Assembly: GCA_963281155.1 (NCBI GenBank)
Contig: CAUJLY010000001.1
Location: 3,968,001-4,032,000 of the forward strand
DNA from: Rhabditophanes sp. KR3021
Lineage: Eukaryota; Nematoda; Chromadorea; Rhabditida; Alloionematidae
Direction of reading: 5' to 3'
DNA length: 64,000 nucleotides
The notes below the pieces were generated by a model. It did not search any database. It was not told the origin of the DNA and worked only from the letters and a program-made list of their open reading frames with translations. A program made the translations under genes and the position numbers. This document shows positions 31,701-44,658 of the stretch, one piece after another (the first letter of the stretch is position 1; every line of letters begins with the position of its first letter).

Positions 31701-34700
31701 AAGTTCCCAAAATATGTTTGTTTTTGAAGTGAGCTAAACTTTAAATGCACATTTAACGAATCGCCTCTGACGTCACATACATTTTACAAATTTGATCAAA
31801 TTTTTTAAATGCATTCGTCATCAAAAAATGTCGTTTGCATCAATGAAAATTAAGTAAAAATTGTAATTTGATGATTCCAAAAGATTGCATGTATTTCAAT
31901 CCATTTTAGACGTCCAACTTCCAAAGTCAAATTACTTTTGATAAAAAATCAATTGATTATGTAAGTATGTGATATAATACAATTAAATGACTGATATAAA
32001 ATAGTGACACAATTTTAACATTCAAATGTTTCATATGTCATCATAAATATCACCATAAATGACCTTAACAAAAACCCCTACAATTTATCTTTTCTTGATC
32101 TAGCAGGTTTTTACGCAATGGATACTACTGAATTACTAAATATGGTATATCATAAAAAAGACATCTTTAGACGTCTTAGGGGTTACCAATCTGGAATAAA
32201 AGTGTTAGGATATTGTTTTGCAACATTGGAGATGAATAATTGACAAATTATAACAAAATATCATAAAGAAGATACCAAAACATAATTAGCATCATCATTC
32301 ATAGTACACTAAAATTATATTCAACAACATAATATGAATGGAAAGTGAGCGAAAAAGTTACAAAAAATGGGTTGCTTAAATAATGGAATTGTCTAATATT
32401 TGATTTAAAGTCCAATACTTTATTTGCATAAACACCAGGCTAACAAAATTATGATCAATATGGTTTTATTTGTCAATGAACAACTACACTTTTAATTTAC
32501 CTAATTATTTATTGTTACAATACCCAATCTTCTTCAAATTATACATTTTTATCGTAAAATCAACACATACATCAATTCTTCTTTCTTAAAACATTTATTC
32601 CAATTGCTTAACTTATAACTTTTACGGAAACAGTGTCTTTTAAGTTCACTATGTACATATATGATGATATAGTATGTGGCGGCCGGGTGATATATCTTGA
32701 TTATATTTTATGTAAATTAACTCAGACACCATATTATTTGTAATACTATTTATGGTATTTTGATACTTTTCTGATATTGTTTCAAATACTATTTTCAATA
32801 TAGTTTCAAATACAGTTTATAATATTATTTTGAATGCAGCTTCTAATATTTTGTCTAATATCCAAAATTGTTTGACGGTGAATGAAGATGTATTGTGAGA
32901 AATTCCTGCCATCAATTTACAGAATATCTAACAATTTCTAAAATATTTAAAACATTCTAAGAGATACCAAATAATATTAAATAAAATTAGTCACCTGAAA
33001 TAACACCACATTCTTGGTACAAATAATAATGTAGTTAGCTACAATATTAATGCACCTAATGTTTATAACTTTTATTGAATCATGTTATAATTGTGCTACT
33101 TTGTATCAAAACAAGTGCAAGGTTGCTATCTTTTTACCATTTAAAAGAAGTTTTACGTTTTTTAGTTACCTTAATAATCAAAAAGTGTATCTCATATGAT
33201 AGTTGATGTTCGTCTATTTTGACTTTGTACCTATTCTTTACCAAAAATTTTCTAAAATCTGACACACCACCTCATCAAAAAGATCTAATCTTTTTATCTT
33301 GAATGTAATTTACTTTTTATTTGATAAAAATGTGATAATTCCTTATCAAAAATATTTATCAACAATAGCCTAAACACTTTATCATCACCTGTTGTATATA
33401 ATTGTACTGATTTTTTTCACTTCAAAAATGAAGAAGGCGGAACAAGCTTTTTTGTCAGTTTGTCAGTTACCTCAAAATATGGCATGATCAGTCGTCCGGT
33501 ATTAAATATATAAATCAACTTATCAAAACTGATAACAAATCGTTTTCTATCACATAATTTAAACGGAAAAATCTTTACTTTTATTTATATTCACTAAGGT
33601 ATCGTTAATTAATTTGATTACATTTATTCACAAGTTGTTAACTATAAGTAGTCTTGTCTGAACCATATCTCTTTTACCAATCGAACCTTTCTTTATTACA
33701 GCCGCCCATCCTTTAATGCTTGCTGTAATTTGAAGGACGGACTGTTGAATCTGGCCATGCACAACGGACCTTTATTCTTGCCATGCGACTGCTCATTTAA
33801 CCCTGTACTCTCTTTCCGTCTTGTATTCGTTTTATTGCCGCTTCAAAGTGACCTACAAAATCGTCTATTTTACTCTTCTATATATCCGTGTTAACAATAA
33901 CCACCTATTACAATTTAACATTCAATTTGAATTCAATTTATATCAAATTCATATTAAATCCATATTAAACTTTTAAAATATCGCATTTAATTTGGCTGAC
34001 AAATTTAGTGTCTTTGCACAACAACTGACATCAATCAAAAAGAAGCTTTGGTGCTTTAAGATCATGCTTTCTGTACATTCGTTCATGATTCATTATCACC
34101 CATTTTCACATATCTTTAATAAAATATGCTTTTACCTTGGATACGTATCCTGGACCCAGCATAATTTAACTTTTTCGGTTCATTTTTTACGATTTATGTT
34201 TATGATGATTACCAAATAATTGGTATTATTTACCACTTCAGTTCCACCGAAATTATTACATATTAGACAACAAATTAAAATCACCTGTTATGCTCATTTA
34301 TACCTTAATCGGGTAATCAAATTCATCCTTAAGTGACCTTGTTATGATTTTTGATAATTCACTCCTTTGGTCACAACATATCTATTTATAAAAAATATAT
34401 CTGTAGTTGTATTGTACCAGTAATAATTAGTACGAGTACCTGTCCTCGTTTGGAAAGATGCTCGCACGTTTGTTTTGTTAATGCCCGTTTAAAATGGTCG
34501 TATCAATTAATGTTTGGATGATCAAAAAACACCACCAAATTTATCCATCTTTTTATCTTTATAAATCATCAAATTTAATATTTTTTTCGTATATTGTATA
34601 TTTATTTTATGACTACCATCAAACACACATTCGATCGAAGTTAAGAACCTCTACAGTTCCACGCACGTCATTGTAGACAATAATGCATAAGTGAAACACA

Positions 34701-34814
34701 CCATTAATATAAACTAAATGTAGACGTTCTTTAATTATCGAGTATCTGTTTCTAATTTAAAAATCTTTTGCTTACAATAACTACATTTTAGGTGTCGATT
34801 TCAGGACCGCTATT
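28776..34814. other. Six-kilobase gene-poor region
   Basis: No coding frame that I can support over 6 kb, between divergent troponin I and acetyl-CoA carboxylase. Likely holds control regions of both. Notable points: a palindromic TGACGTCA at 31768-31775; an AT-rich tandem array at 32739-32862; a GC-rich island GGCGGCCGGG at 32679-32688; a less AT-rich block at about 33690-33860, preceded by CTTTATTACAG, that could be a non-coding 5' exon; and two acceptor-like tracts (CATTTTAG ending 34791 and GATTTCAG ending 34804) just before the carboxylase ATG. Confidence 0.5.
32739..32862. repeat. Degenerate tandem array of about 15-bp AT-rich units
   Basis: Repeated TTTCAAATACTA / TTTCAATATAG / TTTCAAATACAG-like units, bounded by TGTAATACTATTTATGG and TCTAATATTTTGTCTAATAT. 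The unit length is irregular (about 13-18 bp). Probably a decaying microsatellite. Confidence 0.45.
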
Positions 34815-37800
34815 ATGCCTGACTCACCAGAGATTAATACTCACCGCACCAGTTATTACAGCAGGGGTACTTCTTTGAGCACTCAAGTTAATCAACACAA
34901 TGAGACTTTTGCCTCAGTAGAAGATTTTGTTAGAAGCTTTTGCGCTGATCAATCCAAGGCAAGAGTCATTAAAAAGGTAATTACTTTGAAGGGGGATATC
35001 AAACTAATGCATAATTTAAAATTAGGTTTTGGTGGCGACTAATGGTATTGCTGCCGTCAAATGTATTCTTTCTATCCGTAAGTTGCTGATGCAACTGTTC
35101 AAGGAAGATCGCATCATCAAGTTCATCTGCCTTACTACTAGTCAAGAAATTGAGTCTCATGCCGGTGAGTCAAAAAATTAATAGTTGATCAGTAATTAAT
35201 GAGTGATTTAGAATATCTTAAAATGGCTGATTACGTAGTTTTGTCGCCTGCTGGTGCCAACACAAATAATTACGCCAATGTTGACGAGATCGTAGAACAC
35301 GCTGTTGCCAACAAAGTCGATGCCGTTTGGGCAGGATGGGGTCATGCCTCTGAAAATCCACGTCTTCCGAAAGAATTGGCCGAAAAGGATATTGTGTTCA
35401 TAGGCCCTCCTGCAACAGCGATGTTTTTTTTGGGAGACAAGATCGCCTCCACAATCATTGCACAAACTGTTAACATTCCAACTATTGAATGGTCTGGGAG
35501 TGGTTTAGTCGCTGATGACCTGAAAGATACCGAAAATGGCTTTACTATTTCGGATGAATTGTATAAGCGTGCTTGTGTTTCCAATGCCCAAGAAGGATTA
35601 GAATCACTCAAGAGATGCAATATAAGTTATCCTGTTATGATCAAAGCCTCGGAAGGAGGTGGTGGAAAGGGAATTAGAAAGTGTAGTTCGGACGAGGAAT
35701 TTATCGACAACTTCCGAAGAGTGGAAGGTGAAGTGCCCGGAAGTCCCATCTTCTTAATGAAATGCATGATGAACGCCAGACATATTGAGGTACAATTAAT
35801 TGGGGATATGTACGGTGATGTCATTCCAATCTTCACAAGAGATTGTTCCATCCAAAGACGTTGCCAAAAAATTATCGAAGAAGCTCCTGCCGGAATTGCT
35901 CCAAAACATGTGTTGCGTCAAATGCAACAAGATGCCGTCAATCTGGCCAAGAAAGTGGGCTACGTCAGTGCAGGCACTGTTGAATACATGTATCTTCCTG
36001 AAACTCAAAAGTATTATTTCCTTGAATTAAATCCACGTCTTCAAGTCGAACATCCATGCACTGAAATGGTAGCCAATATCAATATTCCTGCCATTCAACT
36101 CCAAATTGCCATGGGAGTTCCATTGAGAAAGATCGTTGAAATTCGTTTGTTCTTTGGAATGGATAGATATGGAGACGACCCTCTTCCGGAAGATCAAATT
36201 CGTACTGAGACAAATTTGTGTGTTATTGCTGCCAGAATTACTAGTGAAGATCCCGCTGAAGGTTTTCGGCCAGCCTCAGGTAAATTCGATTTTAAAAACC
36301 ACCACAAGTAAAGATTAAAGTGGAAGTTAAAATATCTATTTATTAAAAAACACACAACATTTTATATTTATATTAATATTAACTTGTACCTATTCAGGAG
36401 CCGTTGAAGTTTTAAACTTCCAATCCAATCAGAATGTTTGGGGATACTTTTCAATTTCGTCAACTGGCCAAGTTCACGAGTATGCTGACAGTCAATTTGG
36501 ACATTTATTTGCCAAGGGAACCACCAGACAAGAGGCAATCTCAAATATGCTTTGCGCATTAAACGAACTCGAAATCAGAGCAACCTTTGCTTCTCAAGTA
36601 AGGTACATGGAAGGATTATTGAGGGAAGAAGACTTCGAACAAAATCGCTTCAACACTGGCTGGTTAGATGCTAGAATTGCTGCCAAAGTACATAATCAAA
36701 CAGTACTTCCACACCATGTCAACATTGCGATCGGAGCAACAGTCATCGGTCACGCTAAAATTGAAAAAGAATTTTCCAAATTCCAAAAGAGTATCGAAAG
36801 AGGGCAAGTTTTGCCAACTAAGGATTTGACTGAAACATGGCAAATGGAATTAGTTCACAGCAATACCAAATACAGTGTCTTAGTAAATCGTAATGGACCC
36901 TTGAACTATGTTGTTTATCTGAATGGCTCTCAGTGTAGAACGGAAGTTCGTATCTTCGGAAATAGTACACTCCTTGTCACTTACTCAGACCAATCTTACG
37001 CTTGTTACCTAGAGGAGGAAAGTGAGCGTTACACAGTTACTATTGGGCGAACTGCTGTTAACTTTGAAAAGGAAAATGATCCTTCTGTTCTTAGATCTGC
37101 CAATGCGGGTCGACTAACCAACTTCTTGAAAAAAGATGGGGAAGTTGTCAGAGTTGGTGATATTTTTGCTGAAATGGAATCCATGAAAATGATCATTACA
37201 TTGGATGTAAAGAAAGCTGGGGGACGTTTGATTCAAGTTGCTAGAGTTGGGCAAGCCTTGTTTCCTGGAACTTTGATCGCTAAACTTGAGGATCAAGGCA
37301 ACATGACAGTTCAAAAGCCTACTGACTTCGTTGGCAGAATGGAAGAATGGGATAAAATTGAACAAAGCAGAGCAAGCACCCTTCTTCGTCTTGACACTAG
37401 ATTCGAAAAGGTTCTCCAATACTGCAAACATGTCCTTAATGGCTACTCCGTTGCTGAAACAATGTTGGAGTCTGAAATCAAAAAATTAATTGATTCACTT
37501 CTATCCGTCCTGAATGATGAAAATTTACCACGCTCTCTCTTTAATGCTGTATTGTCAACTGTGTCAACACGTATCCCACAAGCCACTTATAAAGAAATTC
37601 ACGCTGTTGTCGAGCAAGGAAGGAAGAACAAAACTTTTAATGCCACTGATCTTTATGACATCATGACCAGATATCTGTGTACCGTTGATCCAAAAAATAT
37701 TGGAATCGAAAAGACAAACTTTGAAGCTCTTATGAAAATTTGCGAACGTTTCGAGGGTGGTCTCAATGGACACATTGAAATCGTTGTTAAAGATTTGCTT

Positions 37801-40800
37801 ACAGCTTTCCTCAACACCGAAAATTATTTCCAAGATGTTGCTTACGATAGAGCTGTCTCCCAGATTAAGACTGACATGAATGATGCCAATATCTCCGTAA
37901 GAATGATTTATTCGCACACACGCATTCATGCCAAAAATACACTCTTAATTGAATTAATCAAACGTCTAGATACTTCGATCGTTAGTGGAATGTACAGCAC
38001 TCTCAAAACAATTTCCAACTTGTACAACCCCGAAGTTCAATCACTAGCTATTTTCGTACGTGAAAAGTTGAATTCCCTCCACAGAGTTGAGAACAAACAA
38101 GTAAGCTTGACAGATTTCGATGAAAGCCAAAATGATGCCCCACAAGAATTGTTGCCTCAACTATTTTTCTCTCCATCTGGAATCAACGCCAACTGCATCC
38201 AACTTTACATCGAAAAAAGTTTTTGCTTTAACAGACATGACGTGACTGTTTCTCATCTAGATGAAAATATAGGCTTATTCAGTTTCGAAATCTCTCCAAA
38301 TAATTCTCTATATCAATATATTCCAAAAAAAGCAAACACAACTTCATTCACTTATGGGCTTGTAGCCGTTTCAAATGCGAACGAGCTTACCAAGAGCACA
38401 ACTATCATCCAACAAACTTTCGCAAATGTTAACAACATATTCTTTGTTTTGAATAATCCAAACAATAATATTGACATAGAAAGAGCTAAAAATATCATTA
38501 AGGATATTACTGAGAACTTCGACATCAGTGACGAGAATTGCAAGTTCGGGGAAATTATGATTGTCAATGGAGCCGAGACTATCTTCTCAGGTTGGTTATC
38601 AAAAAAATAAAAAGGGACTAGTACTTTAAAACAAATTCAATAAAGTTTACAAACGGAAAAATCTTTTAGAATTAGTTTATCAAAATTTTCTGTAGAGGCC
38701 TTATTGAAGAGAGAGGAAACCTTTCCGGATGGTTGACCAACTGCTTCAACTTCTTTAGCATCCCCTAAAATAAATATGATACAATAATATTAGTTGAAAC
38801 AAACCACTAACAACTTCTTTCCACTTCGGCCAATTGGTAAATTCTCTACATCACTCCAACTGCTTAGGTCCTTGTAATTTTCACTAATTGTGATAGGCTA
38901 TTTACAGGTTTTTTGTGATCATTGTCGCTTTTTTCTTCATTCTTTTTATTTCTTCCACCGTTAGACTAGTAAATACCAATTGAGGCGCGATGTTGTTACA
39001 ATAAATGAAATGGTTTATATACGTTACATTTGATCTGAGTAGAGACATGTAAATAGCTTGAAGCTTATTTAAATTCCAAAGTACAATGTCTTAAAGAACT
39101 AGCTGCTGATACCTAATCTTTCTAAATTTGATTTAAAACATTTAAATAAGTAAACATCTTGTTCATTAAAATACTAAATATTCATATTATATCTAAATAT
39201 CCTTTCAGGTCATCATTTTGGATTGTTTGAGAAACTGCAGTTGTACAGACTTAACAACAATTCCGTTAATATCTCTCACTCAAAGTCCCCATTTATCCTT
39301 TATAAGAAAAATGACAATGACGTTTCCAGATACTTTGTCCGATGTTTGTTGAAGAACTTAGACAAACCTCATGATGCTAAGAATATTACCTTCAACGAAA
39401 GCTTAAAATTGAGAATCATCGACGCAATTGACTGTGCTTGTGGAGAAATTCGTGTTTCCTATTTCAACTCAAAGAGCAAAGGAACCATTGACTGCAACCA
39501 AATTTATCTAGCCGTTGACTCTTACCCAAATGTAACGACCTCGAACTGGATTGCTCTTTTTGAAGATGCCTTAAAACAATGTGAATATCAGTTGACCAAA
39601 AATCGCATAACAGAAGTTGAGTTGACATTCAATGAACTGGCGAATGTGGGCAAATCAGAATCCAATAATAATTTGGGTGCTTTATTAAACAGCAAATGGG
39701 AAACCTTCAAAGTTGTGTACTCAAATGAGACTGGTGCTATTCCTGAAATTACTTCATACAAAATTGTGAATGGTTTGCTGAAACCAATGACCGATTCTAC
39801 TGATAAAATCGGAAATCTTAGTTTTTATTCAAGCCACTCTCCAATCGGAACCGTCAATGTTCAAAAGAAACGTTTAATAGCTAGTAAATTGAATACTACG
39901 TTTGTTTATGATTTACCTTTGGTATTTGGAAGAGCCGTCTTGAAACTTTGGGACGAGTATTCCAAATCTGACCCAGAACAGTACAAAAATGTTGTTTCCA
40001 AATACTTAAGTCAAAGACAGAAAGTAGCACTGATTTCAGGAGATGCTTCAGCTTTTGTTCAAGCTTACGAGATGATTCTTGAAGAAGATAATAGCTTCTA
40101 CGTTTGTCGTGACGAGCAGAAATTAAAGGAAAGAGCTGCCAATGCCCTTAACAATCGAGGAATGGTTGCTTGGGAAGTGCAAATTTACACTCCCGAAGCT
40201 CCCTTGAAAGGAAAGAAAATTGTGATTATTGCCAATGATATCACTTATGTGATGGGTTCATTTTCCATGAGAGAACACAACATGTATTATGAAGCGTCTA
40301 AGTACTCTCGTAGACACCAGTATCCCAGAGTTTACGTTTCTGCTAATTCTGGAGCTAGAATCGGATTGGCGAATGATGTCAAGAAAAAGTTGTCTGTCAA
40401 TTGGAAAAATCAAAACGATCCAGAGGAAGGTTTTTGTTGTTTGTCTGTTGAAAACACTGGCGAAGGTGATGACATTTTCAACCAAGTCAGGTGCTCCCAT
40501 TCACATGATGATCATTTGTCATTGGATGCCGTTATTGGAAAAGAAACTGATATTGGAGTTGAAAATTTAGTTGGTTCTGGTCTGATTGCTGGAGAGACCA
40601 GTGCTGCGTACAAAGAGGTCCCTACTTATTGCTTAGTTACTGGAAGAGCTGTTGGCATTGGTGCTTATGCAGCAAGATTGTGCCATCGCATTTGCCAAGT
40701 TGAAAGTTCCCATATCATCTTAACTGGAGCTCCCGCCTTAAATTCATTGCTTGGAAAAGAAGTTTACGCCTGTAATAATCAACTTGGGGGACCCCAAATT

Positions 40801-42303
40801 ATGTACAATAATGGTGTTTCTCATACTATTGTTACGAATGATTTGGAAGGATGTGCTGCCATCTTGAGATGGATTGCATATCTCCCATCTGAGGAACTTC
40901 CTTTGTATATGCCGATGGCTAAAGATGATGGTTCACGTGATGTCACCTTTAAACCTACAAAAACCCCCTACGACCCGAGAAAAATGCTAGACAATTTGTT
41001 CGAAGACGGACTATTTGACAGAGGATCATTCGATGAAATAATGAATGCATGGGCTAAGACAATTATCGTCGGAAGAGCTCGTTTAAGAGGATTAGCTGTT
41101 GGAGTGGTTGCTACTGAAACAAGAACAGTTGAATGTGAAATTCCAGCTGATCCTGCCACTGAAAATTCCGAATCTCAAGTTATTAGTCAAGCTGGTCAAG
41201 TATGGTACCCAGACTCGGCATACAAAACATCCGAAGCCATTAATGATTTTAACAAAGAAGGTCTGCCTTTAATTTTGATTGCGAACATTCGTGGCTTCAG
41301 TGGTGGTCAGAAGGATATGTTTGAGATGGTTCTTAAGTTTGGAGCAAATATAGTTGATGCATTACAAGCATATACTCAACCGGTGATTGTCTATATACCG
41401 CCATGGGCTGAATTGAGAGGAGGATCATGGGCAGTCGTCGATACCAAGATCAATCCCAACTGTATTAGTATGTTTGCTGATACAAACGCCAGAGGAGGTG
41501 TTTTAGAACCAGAAGCCATAGTAAAGATTAAATTTAGACAACACGATTTAGTTATCTTGATGAACAAATTAGATAGTCTTTTGAAGAGTTTGCAGAAAGA
41601 ATTTGACGATGTTAACACCGTGGAGAGCAGAAAGGTTGAGCTCAAAAAACTGATACTTACTAGGAAAAATTTGCTTTTACCAATTTATGAGAGTATCGCC
41701 GCCAAGTTCGCAGATTTGCATGATACTACAACTAGACTACTAGCTCGTGATGCGATCAAGGATGAGGTGCCATTGGAATGGGCTAGGGATTACTTTTATG
41801 AAGTTTTGAGGTCCGAATTAGCAGTTAATCACATGGCTAAGCAGTACTTGGAGTGTAAAAATGTTTTAAAAGCAGACATCACAATTAACAAATTAAATGA
41901 AGCATATGAGTGGCTAAGAAATCTTTTAGAAATAGAAAACATACATTACATTCATAAAACTGGAAAAGAAGTTAATAATAGATTGACATATGATTCAAAT
42001 GTGATACTTAATTTTGCATCCAGCGACAAATTCAAGTCTTTGTTATCTAAAGCAAAATGCGACGATTTGTCCAGTTTGTTTGAAAGGTATGTTAAACATT
42101 TTTATAATGCCGGTTTAATATTTTTATGATTTAGAAACATCAAATATCTCGATCATTCATCTAGAAATCAAGTTTTCTCCAACATATTATCTTCTGCCGA
42201 TATGGAAACTCAGAACGAAATGGTTGTTCAACACTTTTCAAATATGAGTGCATCTGCCATTGAAAGTTTGCTTGCTCAATTAAAGACTCTGGTACCAAAA
42301 TAA
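34815..42303 (+). CDS. pod-2: Acetyl-CoA carboxylase (multidomain, cytosolic type)
   Basis: Makes malonyl-CoA from acetyl-CoA, the committed step of fatty-acid synthesis. Six exons (34815-34976, 35026-35164, 35212-36279, 36398-38590, 39209-42086, 42135-42303) give about 2202 residues. Biotin carboxylase: NNYANVDEIVEHA, AVWAGWGHASENP, the ATP-grasp loop EGGGGKGIRK, RDCSIQRRCQKIIEEAP. Biotin carrier: SANAGRLTNFLKKDGE and AEMESMKMIITL, with the Lys of MKM biotinylated; Ser replaces the usual Val before it. Then the central linker, and carboxyltransferase: NSGARIGLAND, VGIGAYAARLCHR, NNQLGGPQIMYNNGVSHT, RGGSWAVVDTKINP. C. elegans POD-2 is the counterpart. The frame is intact throughout. Intron 4 is unusually long (618 bp). 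Without splicing at 38590 the frame stops after 20 nt. Confidence 0.95.
38640..38985 (-). pseudogene. Antisense coding relic inside carboxylase intron 4
   Basis: On the minus strand the intron reads, in three successive frames, SNGGRNKKNEEKSDNDHKK and PVNSLSQLV, then ENYKDLSSWSDVEN, then FTNWPKWKEVV, an apparent intron ending TATTTTAG, and DAKEVEAVGQPSGKVSSLF to NFDKLILKDFSVCKLY and a stop. The pieces follow each other without gaps, as in a gene with two single-base frame changes. The WP-containing segment faintly recalls La-related proteins, but I would not name a family. It probably explains why this intron is so long. Confidence 0.35.
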
Positions 42304-43602
42304 ATTTGAAAACATAAATTAATGCTTATCTTCTATCATAATTTTAAAAATAAAAATATTTATTACGTAACTGTATAGTAAAACAACAAAATCAAGTTGA
42401 CTAAAAATATTACATCGAAATCAATCTCTTGCTAATAAATACAGCATACAAGTATTAAATTTAAAAATCAACATAATTATTTATTTTTTGACTCGAGGGA
42501 GTAGAATCTATCAATATTAATTTAGGCATCAAAACCAACTGCTGTTCGTCGAATAGGATATTTATCCTACTTTCGTTTCTTCTATGAGATGTCTTGGAGT
42601 TTTTAAAAAATTGGGCTTTATTATGTTGTGCGAGTTATCTATACATAATTCGAGTAATTGTTTTCAATGTGTTTTTGTTGATTGGGTGGATAAGTAACGA
42701 GATGTGTTGTAAGATGTTTCATAAATCAGACAACATCTTTTGAGGGAATCAATAATAATAACGATAAATTTGATTAGTAAAAAGCATTATCTTTATAATT
42801 AAATCACACCCCATTCAAAAAGCAAACCATAAATTCCTTAATCGTGGCCATTCGGTTGATGTGGAATATCTAGACAAACGATGCAAGTGTAATTCGCTAC
42901 AATACATCCTGCCCGAATCAATCTTCCCTTGATTCTAAATCAGCCAGTTAGTCCATAACTTTTTTGAATTGAATGATTCAATCAATGGCCTAACTTATCT
43001 ATTAGAATCAAGCGCCAATGCAAACCCCATAAGATATATTAACATTCACGATGAGGATTTGTTTGTCCGAACCAGAATGGAATAATCTTAACCGTAACTT
43101 ATGCTTAAGAGGCTCGTCGCTTGATGCCGTGGTAATGAATCCATAATCAACAAAGGGATCAGCAATGAACTAAATATAATAGTGTAAATCAAGGATCATA
43201 GTAAATCATATGCTTTACTGGGAATGCCAATAACGTTTAATGCAGTTGATCAAATAGCAGAAATAAATAAAAAGCGGATGGGCCAATTGAGACCTTAAAT
43301 AATGATGATCCGCCAGGGGAGAACTACATGTACTTTGACCAAAACAAAGTAAAGATAAAAATGATAAAAAGTTCTATTTAAACAGGACAAAAACAATTTA
43401 GCGTCAACTCTAATTTAGAAATATTGAATGCTAATATCAGTAATTGATGTAACAAATCTTGAGCAACCTTGCTATTTTGCCAGATGATAAAATAATTTAT
43501 TTATTTTCTGATTAAGAAGGCAGTTTACATAATTGGTTATTGTATTTACCAAAGAAAGAATTATAGGAGATAGATTATATGTTAATAGTGATTTAATGTA
43601 GA
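42304..43602. other. Intergenic, one weak coding-like stretch
   Basis: Spacer of 1.3 kb between convergent genes. On the minus strand near 43164-43007 an acceptor TATATTTAG precedes FIADPFVDYGFITTASSD and EPLKHKLRLRLFHSG up to a stop. It is less AT-rich than the flanks and could be a terminal exon, but no upstream exon or start was found. Otherwise empty. Confidence 0.3.
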
Positions 43603-44658
43603 CTAATATAGGTTGTTCCCAAAGGGATTACGCGGTCTTGGTGTATCTTCAAAGAACTTGTACTGATTTTCCTTGTCATTCAAATGATCACCAAATGGGG
43701 TTGATGTTGCATGTGGTTCACCCTTAGCTTTCAAAACACTCCTCTCGGCTGAAACATCAAACAACTGGTTCAAATTAGTGTTTCCGCCCATACTCGAAAT
43801 ATTTGAGGTGTTTCCAAACGGATTTCCATATTGCTGGTTGGTTTGTATTTGACTCGGAGCTGTGGAGTATCCTAGAAGCATGGGAGTTGTAAACTGTGGC
43901 TGCTTTGACTTTGAAGAGAAATCATTTTTCTTTGACGAGTGTTTGATAACTCCGGAGCCCTAAATTTGAAAACTAATTTGCCAATATGTCTTTAACAAAC
44001 TTACAATCTTTTTAATTGGCGATGTTGTCCTTGTTACGGTCCGTTGTGTTAAAGAGATCGAAGTACGCAATTCAGTATACTTTTTATTCAATTCGATGAA
44101 TTGGTCCCGATATTTTTGAGCGATCGCAGTCGAAGATTCCGCCTTCTTTTTGTACTTCCCAATCTCATTTGCGGAAGCTTTCATTGCTTCGGATGACCTT
44201 TTTGCAGCTTCTTCGTGATTACGACCGATTTTAACGATGTGCTCCATCTGAAAAGCTATTTGAACGTTTTAAGTTGAATAAGTTACCTTCTGATTTGAAA
44301 AATTAATGTGTGACTTTCTGTGTTTGTCTTGAAAGTCAATAATTTTTACGACCTTCTTAGACACGTCTTCCAAAACTCTTTTAGGATTCATGAAGTAATT
44401 TCTTCGATCATGATCAAGAGTGCTGTCTATAGCTCGTAGAACGGTCGGCGTTCTACATTTTGGGCAATTTCCTTGGGTTGAACGTGCGGCTCCGAAATTC
44501 GGATTACCTAAAAGGATGATTAATAGAACACATAATGTAAACTAACTTCTAACAACGCATTTGAGACAAATAATGTCATCGCAATCTCCTATATGTAATT
44601 TAGGACTATTAGTTTTAGATGGTTTTTCCCCACAAATGTTACAGTGTATCCACTCCAT
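43603..44658 (-). CDS. ZHP/RNF212-like meiotic RING-finger protein
   Basis: Four exons (44658-44547, 44507-44287, 44247-44005, 43959-43603) give about 310 residues. A short RING-like domain occupies the N-terminus: MEWIHCNICGEK, then GDCDDIICLKC and GNCPKCRTPTVL. A linker with IIDFQDKHRKSHI matches the LEFQEKHRK segment of RNF212. Then a coiled-coil (EEAAKRSSEAMKASANEIGK onward) and a Ser/Asn/Pro-rich tail ending TPRPRNPFGNNLY. This is the Zip3/RNF212/ZHP architecture: SUMO or ubiquitin ligases that mark crossover sites on the synaptonemal complex. Oddity: the RING His ligand in CxHxxC is Asp here (CDDIIC). Which ZHP paralogue it is cannot be decided. Confidence 0.78.

Noticed and set aside
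4733..31775. Palindromic TGACGTCA sites as a regulatory network (4733, 7739, 27679, 31768)
   Set aside because: Four copies are scattered, one inside the dead retrotransposon and one in a 3' spacer, so no shared regulation can be argued.
35208..36030. Several antisense and alternative frames in acetyl-CoA carboxylase
   Set aside because: They overlap highly conserved biotin-carboxylase coding sequence and carry no motifs of their own.
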